The notes under the pieces were generated by a model. It was not told the DNA's origin. It ran no database searches and saw only the letters and a list, made by a program, of their open reading frames with translations. A stretch of DNA of 64,000 nt, from positions 4,030,001-4,094,000 of the forward strand of contig NC_014837.1 in assembly GCF_000175935.2 (NCBI RefSeq), written 5' to 3'. Both the position numbers and the translations under genes were made by a program. The DNA comes from Pantoea sp. At-9b (GTDB lineage: Bacteria > Pseudomonadota > Gammaproteobacteria > Enterobacterales > Enterobacteriaceae). Positions 11,780 to 22,342 of the stretch are shown piece after piece; positions within the stretch are counted from its first letter, which is position 1; each line of letters starts with the position of its first letter.

Positions 11780-12556
11780 CTAGCGCGGCAGAGGGTCACT
11801 AAAGCTAAGAATATGCTGACAAAATGCATCGGGATGGGAAATAAACGGTGCATGGGCCGCTTTCTCCATCACCACCGAAGGCGAGTGCGGCCAACGCGCA
11901 TCCAACTCGGCCGCGATACGACGAGGCACCAGGCCATCCAGATAACCATACAGGCGCAGGAAGGGTAGCTGGAGGTCATCCAGCGACGCGCGTAAATCGC
12001 AGTGGCGCAGCATCTCCAGACCGCCTTCCAGCACCGCAACTGACGGCATCGGCTGGGATAACACCACCTCTTTCAACTGACGTGCATCCTGACGCGCACT
12101 TTCCGTGCCCAGCGTCTGTAAAGCCAGAAAGCGCTCCACGGTACGTTGAAAATCGCTGCTTAACTGCTGCTGAAAGCCATGCAGCGTCTCCGGTTTGATG
12201 CCGGGCCATTCCGCACTGGCGGTGAAACACGGCGACGACGCCACACTGATCAACCCGCTGACGCGTTCCGGCACGCTGAGCGCCAATTGACTGGCGACCA
12301 GCCCCCCCAGCGACCAGCCTAAAAGCAGGCTGCGTTCGGGTAAATGCGCCACCAACTGTTGTGCCATTTCGGGCAGGGTCATCGCGGCAAAGCCTTGGCT
12401 TCGACCAAAACCGGGCAGGTCGACCAGGTGCAGGCGAAAGTGCGGGCTGAGTCGCAGAATGATGTTTTGCCACACTTCGGCATTCAATCCCCAGCCGTGC
12501 AGCAGCACAAGATCGCGATCGCCCGTGCCTGTGGTGTGCCACCAGATCGAACTCAT
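11780..12556 (-). CDS. bioH: Pimeloyl-[ACP] methyl ester carboxylesterase BioH
   Basis: The 258-residue alpha/beta hydrolase removes the methyl ester from pimeloyl-ACP, ending the malonyl-ester disguise used in biotin precursor synthesis (EC 3.1.1.85). The nucleophile Ser82 sits in GWSLGG, same number as in E. coli; [10 protein letters not shown] forms the oxyanion region and [11 protein letters not shown] carries the catalytic His. It is divergent from gntX with 34 bp between starts, as in E. coli, which supports the assignment. Confidence 0.97.
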   Translation of the reverse strand: MSSIWWHTTGTGDRDLVLLHGWGLNAEVWQNIILRLSPHFRLHLVDLPGFGRSQGFAAMTLPEMAQQLVAHLPERSLLLGWSLGGLVASQLALSVPERVSGLISVASSPCFTASAEWPGIKPETLHGFQQQLSSDFQRTVERFLALQTLGTESARQDARQLKEVVLSQPMPSVAVLEGGLEMLRHCDLRASLDDLQLPFLRLYGYLDGLVPRRIAAELDARWPHSPSVVMEKAAHAPFISHPDAFCQHILSFSDPLPR

Positions 12557-12590
12557 AGGTTATTATCCAGAAAGTGAAAAGGAGGTCGCT

Positions 12591-13268
12591 ATGCTACCAA
12601 TCCCTGCCCTGTGTTGGCTATGCCGTTTGCCGCTGCGGCTGGCACAACACGGCCTGTGCAGCAGTTGTTTACGCCAGTTGCCACGAATACCCGAACGCTG
12701 TCCATGCTGTGGTCTGCCCGCCCGTGCCGATCGGGTCTGTGGGCGCTGCCTGCAACGACCGCCACCGTGGCAACAGCTCATCTGCGTCAGCGATTATCTT
12801 CCCCCACTCAGCCACTGGGTAAATCAGTTGAAGTTTTGCCGCGCGACCGCACTCAGGGTGATGTTGGCGCGGCTGCTTTTGCTAAAGTGGTTAGCGATGC
12901 GGCGACACTATGCGCTCCCCCGACCGGATATCATTCTCAGCGTTCCTTTGCACCAGTACCGCCACTGGCGGCGCGGTTACAACCAGGCGCAGCTGCTGGC
13001 GCAACCGCTGGCACACTGGTTAGGTTGTGCTTACGTGGAAGGCATCCGTCGTGTACGTCGGGCAGCGGTGCAGCATGAACTGAGCGCATCGGCGCGTAAA
13101 AAGAACTTGCGCGGCGCGTTTCGCCTTGAAATCCCGGTAACGGGACGCCATATCTTGCTTATCGACGATGTGGTGACCACCGGCAGTACGGTGGCAGAAA
13201 TCAGCCGCATGTTGCAGGCCGCAGGCGCGGCCAGCGTACAGATTGGATGCCTGTGCCGTACCTTGTAG
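12591..13268 (+). CDS. gntX: ComF/GntX family phosphoribosyltransferase-like protein
   Basis: The 225-residue protein has an N-terminal four-cysteine cluster typical of ComF proteins (CWLC, CSSC, CPCC, CGRC) likely to bind zinc, and a C-terminal phosphoribosyltransferase fold with the PRPP motif HILLIDDVVTTGSTV. E. coli GntX was linked to gluconate use, while ComF relatives act in DNA uptake or use in competent bacteria; the enzymatic activity is not known. The start at 12591 is chosen for GGAGG five bases upstream and the conserved MLxxPxLCWLC start; the frame is open further upstream but overlaps bioH. Confidence 0.92.
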   Translation: MLPIPALCWLCRLPLRLAQHGLCSSCLRQLPRIPERCPCCGLPARADRVCGRCLQRPPPWQQLICVSDYLPPLSHWVNQLKFCRATALRVMLARLLLLKWLAMRRHYALPRPDIILSVPLHQYRHWRRGYNQAQLLAQPLAHWLGCAYVEGIRRVRRAAVQHELSASARKKNLRGAFRLEIPVTGRHILLIDDVVTTGSTVAEISRMLQAAGAASVQIGCLCRTL

Positions 13269-13326
13269 AGCGTCGGCGTTGGGCGTATTATAACCAACTA
13301 AATTAGTCAACTATTGAGCAATCGCC

Positions 13327-13902
13327 ATGATCCGTATTACTGATGCTGCCCAAGAGCACTTCTCAAAACTTCTGTCAAAACAGGAAGATGGCACCCAAAT
13401 CCGCGTATTCGTGATCAATCCGGGTACGCCTACCGCTGAGTGCGGTGTGTCCTACTGCCCACCCGATGCAGTAGAAGCCACTGATACCGAGCTGAAGTTT
13501 GAAAAGCTGTCAGCCTATGTTGACGAGCTGAGCGCCCCTTATCTGGAAGACGCGGAAATCGACTTTGTCACTGACAACCTCGGTTCTCAGCTGACGCTGA
13601 AAGCGCCAAACGCCAAAATGCGTAAAGTCTCTGACGATGCGCCGATGGTAGAACGCGTGGAATATCTGTTGCAGGCGCAGATCAACCCGCAGCTGGCAGG
13701 CCACGGTGGTCGCGTTTCACTGATGGAAATCACCGATGACGGCTACGCCATTCTGCAATTCGGCGGCGGCTGCAACGGTTGTTCGATGATTGACGTGACG
13801 CTGAAAGACGGTATCGAGAAAGAGCTGCTGGCGGCCTTCCCGGAACTGAAAGGCGTGCGCGATCTCACCGAACATCAGCGCGGCGAGCACTCCTACTACT
13901 GA
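13327..13902 (+). CDS. nfuA: Fe-S biogenesis protein NfuA
   Basis: The 191-residue protein has an N-terminal degenerate A-type scaffold domain and a C-terminal Nfu domain with Cys149-x-x-Cys152 in [15 protein letters not shown]; two subunits hold one [4Fe-4S] cluster between these cysteines. NfuA delivers clusters to target enzymes such as aconitase and lipoyl synthase, mainly under oxidative stress or iron limitation. Length and cysteine numbering equal E. coli NfuA, and gntX upstream is its usual neighbour. Confidence 0.98.
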   Translation: MIRITDAAQEHFSKLLSKQEDGTQIRVFVINPGTPTAECGVSYCPPDAVEATDTELKFEKLSAYVDELSAPYLEDAEIDFVTDNLGSQLTLKAPNAKMRKVSDDAPMVERVEYLLQAQINPQLAGHGGRVSLMEITDDGYAILQFGGGCNGCSMIDVTLKDGIEKELLAAFPELKGVRDLTEHQRGEHSYY

Positions 13903-13908
13903 TTATCA

Positions 13909-13940
13909 ACGCGCGGCAGCGACCCGACGCTGCCGCGCGT
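13909..13940. terminator. Bidirectional terminator between nfuA and malQ
   Basis: A perfect 13-bp stem (ACGCGCGGCAGCG with its complement) and 6-nt loop occupy most of the 39-bp gap between the convergent nfuA and malQ stops. GTTATTT follows on the plus strand. The position and stem strength make it a shared terminator. Confidence 0.75.
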
Positions 13941-13941
13941 G

Positions 13942-16002
13942 TTATTTCCCCTGGCGCCCGGCACTTACCCCTTTTAACAACCGCTGCACCTCTTCCTCCG
14001 CAAACATTACCTCCAGCGTGACGCTGATCTTGCGACGCCAGTTAGGGTATTGCTCAACGGTTCCCGGTACATTGACCGGCGATGTCATGCCCAGCCAGTC
14101 TTCCGGTTGCAGGCCCAATAACGCGCTGTCAGTTGCCGCCAGGAAACGGTGAATCGCCAGATTAAGTGCTGGCGACATCGCTAACTTCGCCGCCTGCTTG
14201 CCGCTGCGTTTGGGTAACGCCCCCGCCTGATGTAAGGCGTCGAGCAGTGCCTGTTTCTGTGTTGCCCGTTGTTGCTGCAATGACTGCAACACGCTTTCAC
14301 CGGGATACAGCCCGAGCTTATTGCCCAGCAGCAAATCTCCCGCATCCCAGAATCCGGCCAGCGTTGGCAGGTCGTGGGTACTGGCGCTGGCAATTGATTG
14401 ACGGGGATACTCGTGCGGCAGGCGATAGCTTTCATCGCGGTTCTGTTCGAACCACAGCACCTTCCAGGAGAAAATACCGCTCTGGCGCAGCAGGCTGACA
14501 ATCTCCTTCGGCACCGTACCCAGATCCTCGCCGATCACCATACAATGATGGCGCTGGCTCTCCAGCGCGAGTATCGCCAGCAGATCCTCTACCGGATAAG
14601 CCACATACGCGCCTTTATCCGCCGTTTCGCCATAAGGTATCCACCACAGCCGCAGCAACCCCATCACATGATCGATACGCAATGCACCACAATCGCGCAT
14701 GTTGGCGCGCAGCAGATCGATAAACGGCTGGTAGCCGCGCGCGCGCATCACGTGGGGATCAAGCGGCGGCAGTGACCAGTTTTGCCCAAGCGGGCCGAGG
14801 CGGTCTGGTGGTGCACCGACGGAAGCACCTAACTTGTAGAGTTGTGGGTCCTGCCAGGTCTCCGCACTGCCCTGTGCCACACCCACCGCCAGATCGCGAT
14901 ACAACCCCACCGCCATGCCGAGCTGCTGGCTGCGCTGCCAACATTGCGCAAACTGCTGCTGCGCCAGCCACTGTAACCAACTCCAGAACTGGATCTCATC
15001 CTCATGCTGTGCACACCACTGCTGCACATCCGGTAAGTGCGCATTGCGCCAGCCCTCTGGCCAGCCAGTCCAGCCCCACGCCTGTTGATCGTCGGTTTGT
15101 CGTTGCGCCTGAATGCCGTCAAACGCCGCCTGATAGCGCAGATGATCGCCCCCTTCCACCACAAATTGCCGGAAGGCACTGTTTTGTTCCCCATGCTGAC
15201 AAAATGCCTGCCAGGCGAGACGCAACGCGTGGATTTTCAACGCTGCGACTGCACTGTAATCCACCCACTCACTGGCGCGCGCGTTCTCCAGCTCCCGACG
15301 GGTTTTGGCGCTGTTCCACCAGCGTTGTGCTGCGCGACTTTGCTGGAAATCCTCCAGTTGGCTGACATCGATATACAGCACATTCAACCAGCGCCGCGAA
15401 GTGGGGCTATATGGGCTGGCCATCTCCGGTTGTGCCGGATAGAGCGCGTGCAGCGGATTGAGCCCCACAAAGTCACCACCGTGCGCGGCCACCTGCTCCA
15501 GCATCCGTGCCAGATCGCCGAAATCCCCCATCCCCCAGTTGTGTTCAGATCGCAGGGTATAGAGTTGCACCAGCGCGCCCCAACGCTTTTCACCTTGCTC
15601 CAACGGTGCGGGCAGGTAACAACGACGCGGCGCGAGGATGATGCGGGTTTGCCACTGCTGGCGACCTTTGCGCAAGATAAGCTGATGGTAGCCCTGCGGC
15701 AGCCGTGGTGGCAGCGCCAGCGCCTCGCCACCCTGCACGCTGCCGTGAAAATGCTTACCCTGCTCGGAGATCAGCTGCCAGTGGAATTCGCCACTGCCCT
15801 GTGGTGTCAACTGGCGCTTCACCCGCCCACAAAACACCTGCACCGGCGGCAGCGGCGGCGCTTTGCCCTCTGGCGTGTCCATCACCGCCAGCAGCGCTCG
15901 CTTAGTTTCATCACTGATGGTTTCCGGCTCGCCGTTGGCATTGATAAATCGCAGCGCGATACCGGCGGCTTGCGCGGCGTGATCCAGCTTGTTCAGCGTC
16001 AT
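13942..16002 (-). CDS. malQ: 4-alpha-glucanotransferase (amylomaltase)
   Basis: The 686-residue GH77 enzyme moves maltodextrin chains and releases glucose (EC 2.4.1.25), working with MalP to degrade imported maltodextrins in the cytosol. The nucleophile Asp444 sits in [14 protein letters not shown] and the acid/base Glu in [21 protein letters not shown] carries further subsite residues. It is slightly shorter than E. coli MalQ (694). Its start overlaps the malP stop by 4 bp, so malPQ is one translationally coupled operon transcribed leftward. Confidence 0.96.
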   Translation of the reverse strand: MTLNKLDHAAQAAGIALRFINANGEPETISDETKRALLAVMDTPEGKAPPLPPVQVFCGRVKRQLTPQGSGEFHWQLISEQGKHFHGSVQGGEALALPPRLPQGYHQLILRKGRQQWQTRIILAPRRCYLPAPLEQGEKRWGALVQLYTLRSEHNWGMGDFGDLARMLEQVAAHGGDFVGLNPLHALYPAQPEMASPYSPTSRRWLNVLYIDVSQLEDFQQSRAAQRWWNSAKTRRELENARASEWVDYSAVAALKIHALRLAWQAFCQHGEQNSAFRQFVVEGGDHLRYQAAFDGIQAQRQTDDQQAWGWTGWPEGWRNAHLPDVQQWCAQHEDEIQFWSWLQWLAQQQFAQCWQRSQQLGMAVGLYRDLAVGVAQGSAETWQDPQLYKLGASVGAPPDRLGPLGQNWSLPPLDPHVMRARGYQPFIDLLRANMRDCGALRIDHVMGLLRLWWIPYGETADKGAYVAYPVEDLLAILALESQRHHCMVIGEDLGTVPKEIVSLLRQSGIFSWKVLWFEQNRDESYRLPHEYPRQSIASASTHDLPTLAGFWDAGDLLLGNKLGLYPGESVLQSLQQQRATQKQALLDALHQAGALPKRSGKQAAKLAMSPALNLAIHRFLAATDSALLGLQPEDWLGMTSPVNVPGTVEQYPNWRRKISVTLEVMFAEEEVQRLLKGVSAGRQGK

Positions 16003-18404
16003 CTTTTCGCCTGCCAGATACGTTTCTGGTAATCACGGATGGAGCGATCGGAACTGAACATCCCGGTGCGCGCGGTATTGAGGATCGCCGCTTTGGTCCA
16101 GGCCTCCTGATCTTTCCACAACGCCTCCACCCGCTGCTGCGCCTCGACATAAGCATCGAAATCGGCCAGCACCAGCCAGGGATCGCCGTTTTTCGTCAGG
16201 CTATTGAGCAGCAGATCGAAGGCGTGTTTGTCGCCATCACTGAATTTGCCCTTCTCCAACTCTTTCAGCAGCCCGTCGAGGTGTTTATTGGCTTTGCGCA
16301 GCTTTTTCGGCTGATACCCTTCGGCTTTCAGCGCCTTCACTTCATCGACGGTGTGACCAAAGATAAAGATATTCTCCTCACCCACTTCCGCCGCAATCTC
16401 CACGTTGGCACCGTCCAGCGTACCGATGGTAAGCGCACCATTCAGCGCCAGCTTCATATTGCCGGTGCCGGAGGCTTCATAACCCGCGGTGGAAATCTGT
16501 TCGGAGAGATCGGCCGCCGGGATCATCAGTTCAGCGGCGGTAATGCGGTAGTCAGGAATAAATACCACCTTCAGTTTGTCGCCCACTTTCGGGTCGTTGT
16601 TGACCACCTCGGCCACCTTGTTGATGGCATAGATAATGTTTTTCGCCAGGTAATAACCCGGTGCGGCTTTCGCGCCAAACAAGAACACACGCGGCACAAA
16701 GTCGGGATTGTTCGGGTCGTCACGCAGCTGACGGTAACAATGGAGAATGTGCAACAAGCTGAGGTGCTGACGTTTGTATTCGTGCAGGCGCTTGATCTGC
16801 ACGTCAAATAACGCTTCGGGGTTGACCTGAATGCCAGTGACCTGGTGGATATACTCCGTCAGCTGTTGTTTGTTGGCCTGTTTGATTTTACGGTACTTCT
16901 GACGGAAGGCTTTTTTAGCGGCAAACGGCTCCAGCGCCTTCAAGGCCTCCAGGTTGTTCGCCCACTCCACCTGCAATGTCTCGTCAAGCAGCGCCGATAG
17001 CCGCGGGTTGCACTGCTGAAGCCAGCGGCGCGGGGTGATGCCGTTGGTGACGTTATGGAATTTCTTCGGCCACAACTGGTGATATTCCGGGAACAGATCT
17101 TTCACCACCAGCTCGGAGTGCAGCGCGGCAACACCGTTGACGGCAAATCCGCTCACCACGCACAAGTTGGCCATCCGTACCTGCCCCTCCGCCACTACAG
17201 CCAGTTTCTGCCACACCGCCTCATCATCCGGCCACTGCTGTTGCACTCGCTTTTTCAGACGACGGTTGATCTCACGGATGATCTGCATATGGCGCGGCAA
17301 CAAACTACGCACCAGCCGCTCGTCCCAGCGCTCCAGTGCTTCCGGCATCAGCGTGTGATTGGTATAGGCAAAGACGCGGCTGGTAATGTGCCAGGCGTCA
17401 TCCCAACTCAGTTGATGTTCGTCCAGTAGCAGGCGCAACATCTCAGGAATCGCAATGGTTGGATGGGTGTCATTCAGTTGGATGACTTCGAAGTCCGGCA
17501 GATCATGTACCGAACGTCCAGCCAGATGATGCCGCCGCAGAATGTCGCCTACCGCGCAGGCACACTGAAAATATTGCTGCATCAGGCGCAGGCGTTTACC
17601 TTCCTGATGGTTATCGTTGGGATAGAGCACTTTGGTCAGTTTCGCCGCCTCAATCCCCGGTTGCTCAGACTGGAGAAATTTACCGTCATTAAACAGCGTC
17701 AGGTCAAACGGGTGCTCGCTGGTTGCTTTCCACAGTCGCAGCGGTATCGTCACGCCATTGCGATACCCCACCACCGGCAGATCCCAGGCTTCCCCTTTTA
17801 ACCAGAAAGCGGGCTGCCAGTACTCGCCGCCGTTGTCGGTTTTCTCGACTTTACCGCCGATACCGACCTGCACATCTTGCGCTGCGTTGTGGCGAAACCA
17901 CGGATAACGGTCGCGCTGCCAGTCATCTGGCGCTTCTTTTTGCTGGCCATCATCAAACGACTGACGAAACAGACCATATTGATAATTCAGGCCATGCCCC
18001 ATCGCCGCCTGCCCCACGGTGGCCATTGAATCCATATAACAGGCGGCTAAACGGCCCAACCCACCGTTACCGAGCGCCGGATCGACCTCTTCTTCCAGTA
18101 ACTCGCTTAACGAAACCTGATAAGTCGCCAGCGCGTCCTGCACCGCCTGATACCATCCGAGATTCATCAGGTTATTGCCGGTCAGACGGCCAATCAAAAA
18201 CTCCATCGACAGGTAATTAACGTGCCGCTGGCCTTTGCGTGGCGTCAGGGGGGGTTGTGTCGCCAACAGCTCTGCCAGCGCAGCGCTCAGCGCCTGCCAC
18301 CATTGCTGCGGCGTCATTTGTTGTGCTGAAGAAAGACCAAGATATTGCCACTGGCGGGTAAGTGCGGCGTCAAAACGCGCTTTATTGAATTTTTGTTGCG
18401 ACAT
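15999..18404 (-). CDS. malP: Maltodextrin phosphorylase
   Basis: The 801-residue GT35 enzyme cuts glucose-1-phosphate from maltodextrin ends (EC 2.4.1.1). The PLP-binding lysine is in [34 protein letters not shown] and the N-terminal [11 protein letters not shown] are diagnostic. The ATG at 18404 is preferred: it gives the MSQxxFN start of E. coli MalP and has GGAAGG upstream; an ATG five codons earlier lies almost on that site. MalP is favoured over glycogen phosphorylase because it is coupled to malQ and matches MalP. malT, normally divergent next to malP, is missing: only about 150 bp separate malP from glpR. Confidence 0.95.
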   Translation of the reverse strand: MSQQKFNKARFDAALTRQWQYLGLSSAQQMTPQQWWQALSAALAELLATQPPLTPRKGQRHVNYLSMEFLIGRLTGNNLMNLGWYQAVQDALATYQVSLSELLEEEVDPALGNGGLGRLAACYMDSMATVGQAAMGHGLNYQYGLFRQSFDDGQQKEAPDDWQRDRYPWFRHNAAQDVQVGIGGKVEKTDNGGEYWQPAFWLKGEAWDLPVVGYRNGVTIPLRLWKATSEHPFDLTLFNDGKFLQSEQPGIEAAKLTKVLYPNDNHQEGKRLRLMQQYFQCACAVGDILRRHHLAGRSVHDLPDFEVIQLNDTHPTIAIPEMLRLLLDEHQLSWDDAWHITSRVFAYTNHTLMPEALERWDERLVRSLLPRHMQIIREINRRLKKRVQQQWPDDEAVWQKLAVVAEGQVRMANLCVVSGFAVNGVAALHSELVVKDLFPEYHQLWPKKFHNVTNGITPRRWLQQCNPRLSALLDETLQVEWANNLEALKALEPFAAKKAFRQKYRKIKQANKQQLTEYIHQVTGIQVNPEALFDVQIKRLHEYKRQHLSLLHILHCYRQLRDDPNNPDFVPRVFLFGAKAAPGYYLAKNIIYAINKVAEVVNNDPKVGDKLKVVFIPDYRITAAELMIPAADLSEQISTAGYEASGTGNMKLALNGALTIGTLDGANVEIAAEVGEENIFIFGHTVDEVKALKAEGYQPKKLRKANKHLDGLLKELEKGKFSDGDKHAFDLLLNSLTKNGDPWLVLADFDAYVEAQQRVEALWKDQEAWTKAAILNTARTGMFSSDRSIRDYQKRIWQAKR

Positions 18405-18518
18405 ATCAATCCCTTCCAAGTCCGGTAACGGTGAAGCGAAATTGGGGAGCGCATGGCCGGATGCTGGCCTGAATGGATAAGTAAAGACGGGTCAGGAGAA
18501 AAAAGCGACAGGAAAACA

Positions 18519-18543
18519 AGGCGGGAGAGAAAAAAACCCGCCT
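18519..18543 (-). terminator. Likely glpR terminator
   Basis: AGGCGGG and CCCGCCT form 7-bp arms around an 11-nt loop, starting 10 bp past the glpR stop and followed on the minus strand by TTGTTTTCC. It should limit read-through from glpEGR into malPQ. Confidence 0.5.
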
Positions 18544-18552
18544 CAGGGTGAT

Positions 18553-19311
18553 TTAGCAGAGTTCGAGCTGCACTTCGTGTTGCTCAATCACCTTCATCAC
18601 GCTGGCAGGTGGCGTGAGGTCGGTGTACAGATAGTCGATCAGGCTCATGTTGCCCAAATTCACCATGGCGTTGCGGCCAAATTTGGAGTGATCTACCACC
18701 AGCATCACGCAACGCGAGTTTTCGATGATGGCGCGCTTGGTGCGAACTTCGTGGTAGTCAAACTCCAGCAGTGAACCATCCATATCGATACCGCTGATCC
18801 CCAGAATGCCGTAATCCAGGCGGAACTGGGAGATAAAATCGAGGGTAGCCTCCCCCATAATGCCGCCATCGCGGGTACGGACTTCGCCACCGGCAATGAT
18901 GACGCGGAAATCCGGTTTCGCCATCAGCAGCATCGCGACATTCAGGTTGTTGGTGACGACTCGCAGATTGCTATGGTTCAGCAAGGCATGCGCCACCGCT
19001 TCTGGCGTAGTGCCGATATCGATAAACAATGTCGCTCCATCGGGGATCTGGCTGGCAACGCGCTCGGCAATGCGCGCTTTTTCTGCCGACCACATCATTT
19101 TTCGGTCCTGCCAGGCGGTGTTTTCCGAACTGGAGGGCAGCGCTGCACCGCCGTGATGACGCTGAATTTTGTTCTGATCGGCAAGGTCGTTCAGATCACG
19201 CCTGATGGTTTGTGGGCTGACTTCAAAGTGATCCACCAGCTCTTCCGTGCTGACATATCCCTGACGCCGGACCAGATCGATAATGGCGTCATGACGTTGC
19301 GTCTGCTTCAC
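18553..19311 (-). CDS. glpR: Glycerol-3-phosphate regulon repressor GlpR
   Basis: The 252-residue DeoR-family repressor has the same length as E. coli GlpR. The N-terminal helix-turn-helix reads YVSTEELVDHFEVSPQTIRRDLNDL; the C-terminal sugar-phosphate sensing domain includes DIGTTPEAVAHALL and VVDHSKFGRNAMV. It represses glp genes until glycerol-3-phosphate binds. It is third in glpE-glpG-glpR, and candidate operators lie before glpD about 1.4 kb away. Confidence 0.97.
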   Translation of the reverse strand: MKQTQRHDAIIDLVRRQGYVSTEELVDHFEVSPQTIRRDLNDLADQNKIQRHHGGAALPSSSENTAWQDRKMMWSAEKARIAERVASQIPDGATLFIDIGTTPEAVAHALLNHSNLRVVTNNLNVAMLLMAKPDFRVIIAGGEVRTRDGGIMGEATLDFISQFRLDYGILGISGIDMDGSLLEFDYHEVRTKRAIIENSRCVMLVVDHSKFGRNAMVNLGNMSLIDYLYTDLTPPASVMKVIEQHEVQLELC

Positions 19312-19359
19312 ATCTCTCTCCTGTTCACGGCTTGATGCCGCGTTTTTCTTCTTCTGGTA

Positions 19360-20190
19360 TTAACGGCGCACCACTTTCTTACGCGTATCGACGAACGCCA
19401 TCGCTAACCCGACCAGCAGCCCGGTCACGTGTGCCGCATTGGCAATCGACAGGCCAAATGCGCCGTACCAGCCAATAATCAACCACACAATAGCGAACCC
19501 CATCAAACCGCGCTCGAGATAAATACCACTTTCGGGATCGCGCTCGCCTCGCAGCCAGCAATATCCCATCAGCGCATACACCACACCAGACAAACCGCCA
19601 AACAGCACGCCACTAAATTTGGCCTGCATCCAGCCGGTGAGAAGCGCGGAAATGAGCATGATCACAAACAATTTCCCGCTACCGAGACGCTTTTCTACCG
19701 CCCCGCCGAGATACCACCACCACATCAGGTTGAACAAAATATGCAGCAGGGAGAAATGCAGCAGTGCATGGCTGAACCAGCGCCACACCTGGAAATATTG
19801 TTGCGGGCCATCGGGCCAGCCCAACCAGCCGAGCATGGTTTCATCACCGACCACCTGCATCAGGATAAACACCGCAACACAGGCCATCATCATGGTCATC
19901 GTGAGCGGGCCTGCGCGTTCACGAATGTTCGCCCAGATATTGCTGCGCTCATAACGTAACCCACTTTCCGTGCTGCCGGTGTGCCAGCTGGCGGCCTGAT
20001 AACGTGGATGGTTGGGATCACGCACGAACTGCGCGAGTTCGTTTTCGACCATATCCAGTTTGCTTTCGTCTTCCAGCAGAATGACAAAATGGCTTTCGCG
20101 TTCAATCGTTAACCTGACGCCACGCGTCGCCATATAGTCCACAAACGCCTGCGCCATGCGTGGATTATTGAACTGGGTAATGCGCATCAT
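19360..20190 (-). CDS. glpG: Rhomboid intramembrane serine protease GlpG
   Basis: The 276-residue protein has an N-terminal cytosolic domain, then six transmembrane helices. The catalytic dyad is Ser201 ([10 protein letters not shown]) and His254 (NAAHVTG), with oxyanion residues His150 and Asn154 (HILFN), all at the E. coli numbers. GlpG cleaves transmembrane substrates inside the inner membrane. It lies between glpE (30 bp upstream) and glpR (48 bp downstream) in one leftward unit. Confidence 0.97.
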   Translation of the reverse strand: MMRITQFNNPRMAQAFVDYMATRGVRLTIERESHFVILLEDESKLDMVENELAQFVRDPNHPRYQAASWHTGSTESGLRYERSNIWANIRERAGPLTMTMMMACVAVFILMQVVGDETMLGWLGWPDGPQQYFQVWRWFSHALLHFSLLHILFNLMWWWYLGGAVEKRLGSGKLFVIMLISALLTGWMQAKFSGVLFGGLSGVVYALMGYCWLRGERDPESGIYLERGLMGFAIVWLIIGWYGAFGLSIANAAHVTGLLVGLAMAFVDTRKKVVRR

Positions 20191-20220
20191 GCGGTGCTCT
20201 CCATACCTTTATCTAAAGGC

Positions 20221-20547
20221 TCACATCGTACCCGTGGTCACCTGAGCCGGGAAGGCCGCACGCCAGGCATCAAATCCCCCATCAATACTGTAGGCCGCGC
20301 TAAACCCTTGTCCCAGCAGGAACTGCGCGGCACCTTTGCTGCTATTACCGTGGTAGCACATGACCAGCACAGGCAAGTCATGATTGGCCTGGCTGATAAA
20401 ATCGGCGAGGTTGTCATTCGACAGGTGCTGAGCGCCTGCGGCATGGCCCAGAGAGAAGCTTTGCGGATCGCGGATGTCCACCAGCTGCGCACCTTTTGCC
20501 AGATGCTCCTGAGCCTGCAGGACGTTAATACATTCGAAGGTTTCCAT
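20221..20547 (-). CDS. glpE: Thiosulfate sulfurtransferase GlpE
   Basis: This single-domain rhodanese has 108 residues, as in E. coli. The active-site loop CYHGNSS carries the persulfide-forming Cys64. It transfers sulfur from thiosulfate to cyanide or thiols such as thioredoxin. The ATG at 20547 gives the conserved METFECINV start; the frame stays open for 65 more codons upstream, but that extension is unlike the family and would overlap the glpD operator. First gene of glpEGR, divergent from glpD. Confidence 0.95.
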   Translation of the reverse strand: METFECINVLQAQEHLAKGAQLVDIRDPQSFSLGHAAGAQHLSNDNLADFISQANHDLPVLVMCYHGNSSKGAAQFLLGQGFSAAYSIDGGFDAWRAAFPAQVTTGTM

Positions 20548-20724
20548 GGTTTCTCTCATCACATCGTCACAATTAACGCCTAGTTTACCCTGAGTTGCGA
20601 GCGCCATAACCTGATAAAGCATGTGGGTTTGTGTTTTTTTTCCTGCCGGAATGTTAGCTGTATCACGCAAAGATGTTTTTATTAGGTTAACCGCTGGCAT
20701 CAATGTTGGTTTCCGATTATTATT

Positions 20725-20762
20725 ATGCTCGAAAACGAACATTTAGGAACGATTCCGAACAT
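20725..20762. promoter_or_regulatory. Tandem GlpR operators before glpD
   Basis: ATGCTCGAAAACGAACAT (20725-20742) is an almost perfect match to the GlpR operator core ATGTTCGATAACGAACAT. A second copy at 20745-20762 matches 13 of 18 positions and keeps the CGAACAT half. A weaker third (12 of 18) may lie at 20703-20720. They sit immediately upstream of the glpD ribosome site, so bound repressor would block glpD transcription, possibly with looping toward glpEGR. Confidence 0.8.
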
Positions 20763-20775
20763 CGGAGGAGATGAC

Positions 20776-22284
20776 GTGGAAACCAAAGACCTGATCGTTA
20801 TCGGCGGCGGCATCAACGGTGCCGGCATTGCAGTGGACGCTGCAGGACGCGGGCTGTCGGTGCTGATGCTGGAGGCGCGGGATTTGGCCTGTGCAACCTC
20901 CTCTGCCAGTTCAAAACTGATCCACGGTGGCCTGCGCTACCTGGAACACTACGAATTTCGCCTGGTTGGCGAAGCTCTGGCGGAACGTGAAGTGCTGCTG
21001 AAAATGGCACCGCACATTGCTTTCCCAATGCGCTTCCGTCTGCCGCACCGCCCGCACTTACGCCCGGCGTGGATGATCCGCATGGGCCTGTTTATGTATG
21101 ACCATCTTGGCAAACGTACCAGCCTGCCGGGCAGTAAGAGCCTGCGTTTTGGCGCAGATTCGGCACTTAAGTCTGAAATCACGCGCGGATTCGAATATTC
21201 CGACTGCTGGGTGGACGATGCGCGCATGGTGGTGCTCAATGCCCAGGAAGTGGTGAAACAGGGGGGTGAAGTACGCACCCGCACCCGCGTAACCCGCGCC
21301 TGGCGTGAAGCTGGCCTGTGGATGGTGGAAGCTGAAGATATTGATACCGGCAAAACCTATACCTGGCGTGCCAAAGGGCTGGTGAATGCGGCCGGTCCGT
21401 GGGTGAAACAGTTCTTTGACGACGGCCTGAAGTTGAAATCGCCGTATGGCATCCGTCTGATCAAAGGTAGCCACATCGTGGTGCCACGCGTGCATCGTGA
21501 AAAACAGGCCTACATTCTGCAAAACGAAGATCACCGCATCGTGTTTGTCATTCCGTGGATGGATGAGTTCTCGATCATCGGCACCACAGACGTCGAGTAC
21601 AAAGGCGATCCGAAAGAAGTGAAGATCGACGACAGCGAAATCAACTATTTGCTGAAGGTGTACAACGGCCACTTCAAAAAACAGCTGACGCAGGAAGATA
21701 TCGTCTGGACCTACTCGGGTGTGCGCCCGCTGTGTGACGACGAGTCCGATTCACCGCAGGCCATCACTCGCGATTACACGCTGGATGTCCATGACGATCA
21801 CGGCCAGGCCCCGCTGCTGTCCGTCTTTGGCGGCAAACTGACGACCTACCGTAAACTGGCAGAACACGCGCTGGAAAAACTGGCGAAGTATTACCCGAAC
21901 GCTGGCCCGGCCTGGACTAAAACGGCGGTGCTGCCGGGAGGCAATATCGCCGGTTCGCGCGAAGATTACGCCGCCAGTCTGCGTCGCCGTTATCCGTTTA
22001 TCAGCGAAGGTATGGCGCGTCATTATGCCCGCACCTTTGGTAGCAACACCGAAGTGTTGCTGGCAGGCGCGCAGAGTCTGGCAGATCTCGGTGAGAACTT
22101 CGGCCATGAGTTTTATGAAGCCGAACTGCGTTACCTGGTGAAACACGAATGGGTGTATGAACTGGATGATGCTATCTGGCGTCGTACCAAGCAGGGCATG
22201 TGGCTGAGTGAAGCCGAGCAGGCGCGCATCAGCGAATGGCTGGCCACTCACCGCCAGAAACCGACACTGTCGCTGGCATCGTAA
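20776..22284 (+). CDS. glpD: Aerobic glycerol-3-phosphate dehydrogenase
   Basis: The 502-residue FAD enzyme oxidises glycerol-3-phosphate to dihydroxyacetone phosphate and passes electrons to ubiquinone at the inner membrane (EC 1.1.5.3). The FAD-binding fold starts at DLIVIGGGINGAGIAVDAAGRG; SSASSKLIHGGLRYLEHYEF and GTTDVEYKGDP are family signatures. The GTG at 20776 is chosen: GGAGGAG lies just upstream and the product then starts VETKDL, aligned with E. coli METKDL. A longer frame starts inside the operator and would not be used. Confidence 0.97.
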   Translation: METKDLIVIGGGINGAGIAVDAAGRGLSVLMLEARDLACATSSASSKLIHGGLRYLEHYEFRLVGEALAEREVLLKMAPHIAFPMRFRLPHRPHLRPAWMIRMGLFMYDHLGKRTSLPGSKSLRFGADSALKSEITRGFEYSDCWVDDARMVVLNAQEVVKQGGEVRTRTRVTRAWREAGLWMVEAEDIDTGKTYTWRAKGLVNAAGPWVKQFFDDGLKLKSPYGIRLIKGSHIVVPRVHREKQAYILQNEDHRIVFVIPWMDEFSIIGTTDVEYKGDPKEVKIDDSEINYLLKVYNGHFKKQLTQEDIVWTYSGVRPLCDDESDSPQAITRDYTLDVHDDHGQAPLLSVFGGKLTTYRKLAEHALEKLAKYYPNAGPAWTKTAVLPGGNIAGSREDYAASLRRRYPFISEGMARHYARTFGSNTEVLLAGAQSLADLGENFGHEFYEAELRYLVKHEWVYELDDAIWRRTKQGMWLSEAEQARISEWLATHRQKPTLSLAS

Positions 22285-22300
22285 AACGTAGTATCAGAGA

Positions 22301-22334
22301 AAAGGCCGTAACCCTCTTCAGGGTTACGGCCTTT
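22301..22334. terminator. Bidirectional terminator between glpD and iolE
   Basis: A perfect 15-bp stem (AAAGGCCGTAACCCT with its complement) and CTTC loop separate the convergent glpD and iolE genes. T runs occur on both strands. This also marks the junction between conserved core and the inositol island. Confidence 0.92.
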
Positions 22335-22342
22335 TTGTTGCC

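Noticed and set aside
15037..16032. 331-codon frame antisense to malQ
   Set aside because: It is a shadow of a well-recognised gene with no start signal or domain.
18405..18552. MalT boxes upstream of malP
   Set aside because: Only partial GGAT/GGGGAG matches are visible, without the paired arrangement of real MalT sites.
20725..20775. Upstream start for glpD
   Set aside because: The extended frame begins within the GlpR operator and precedes the GGAGGAG ribosome site; the GTG at 20776 fits the family start.
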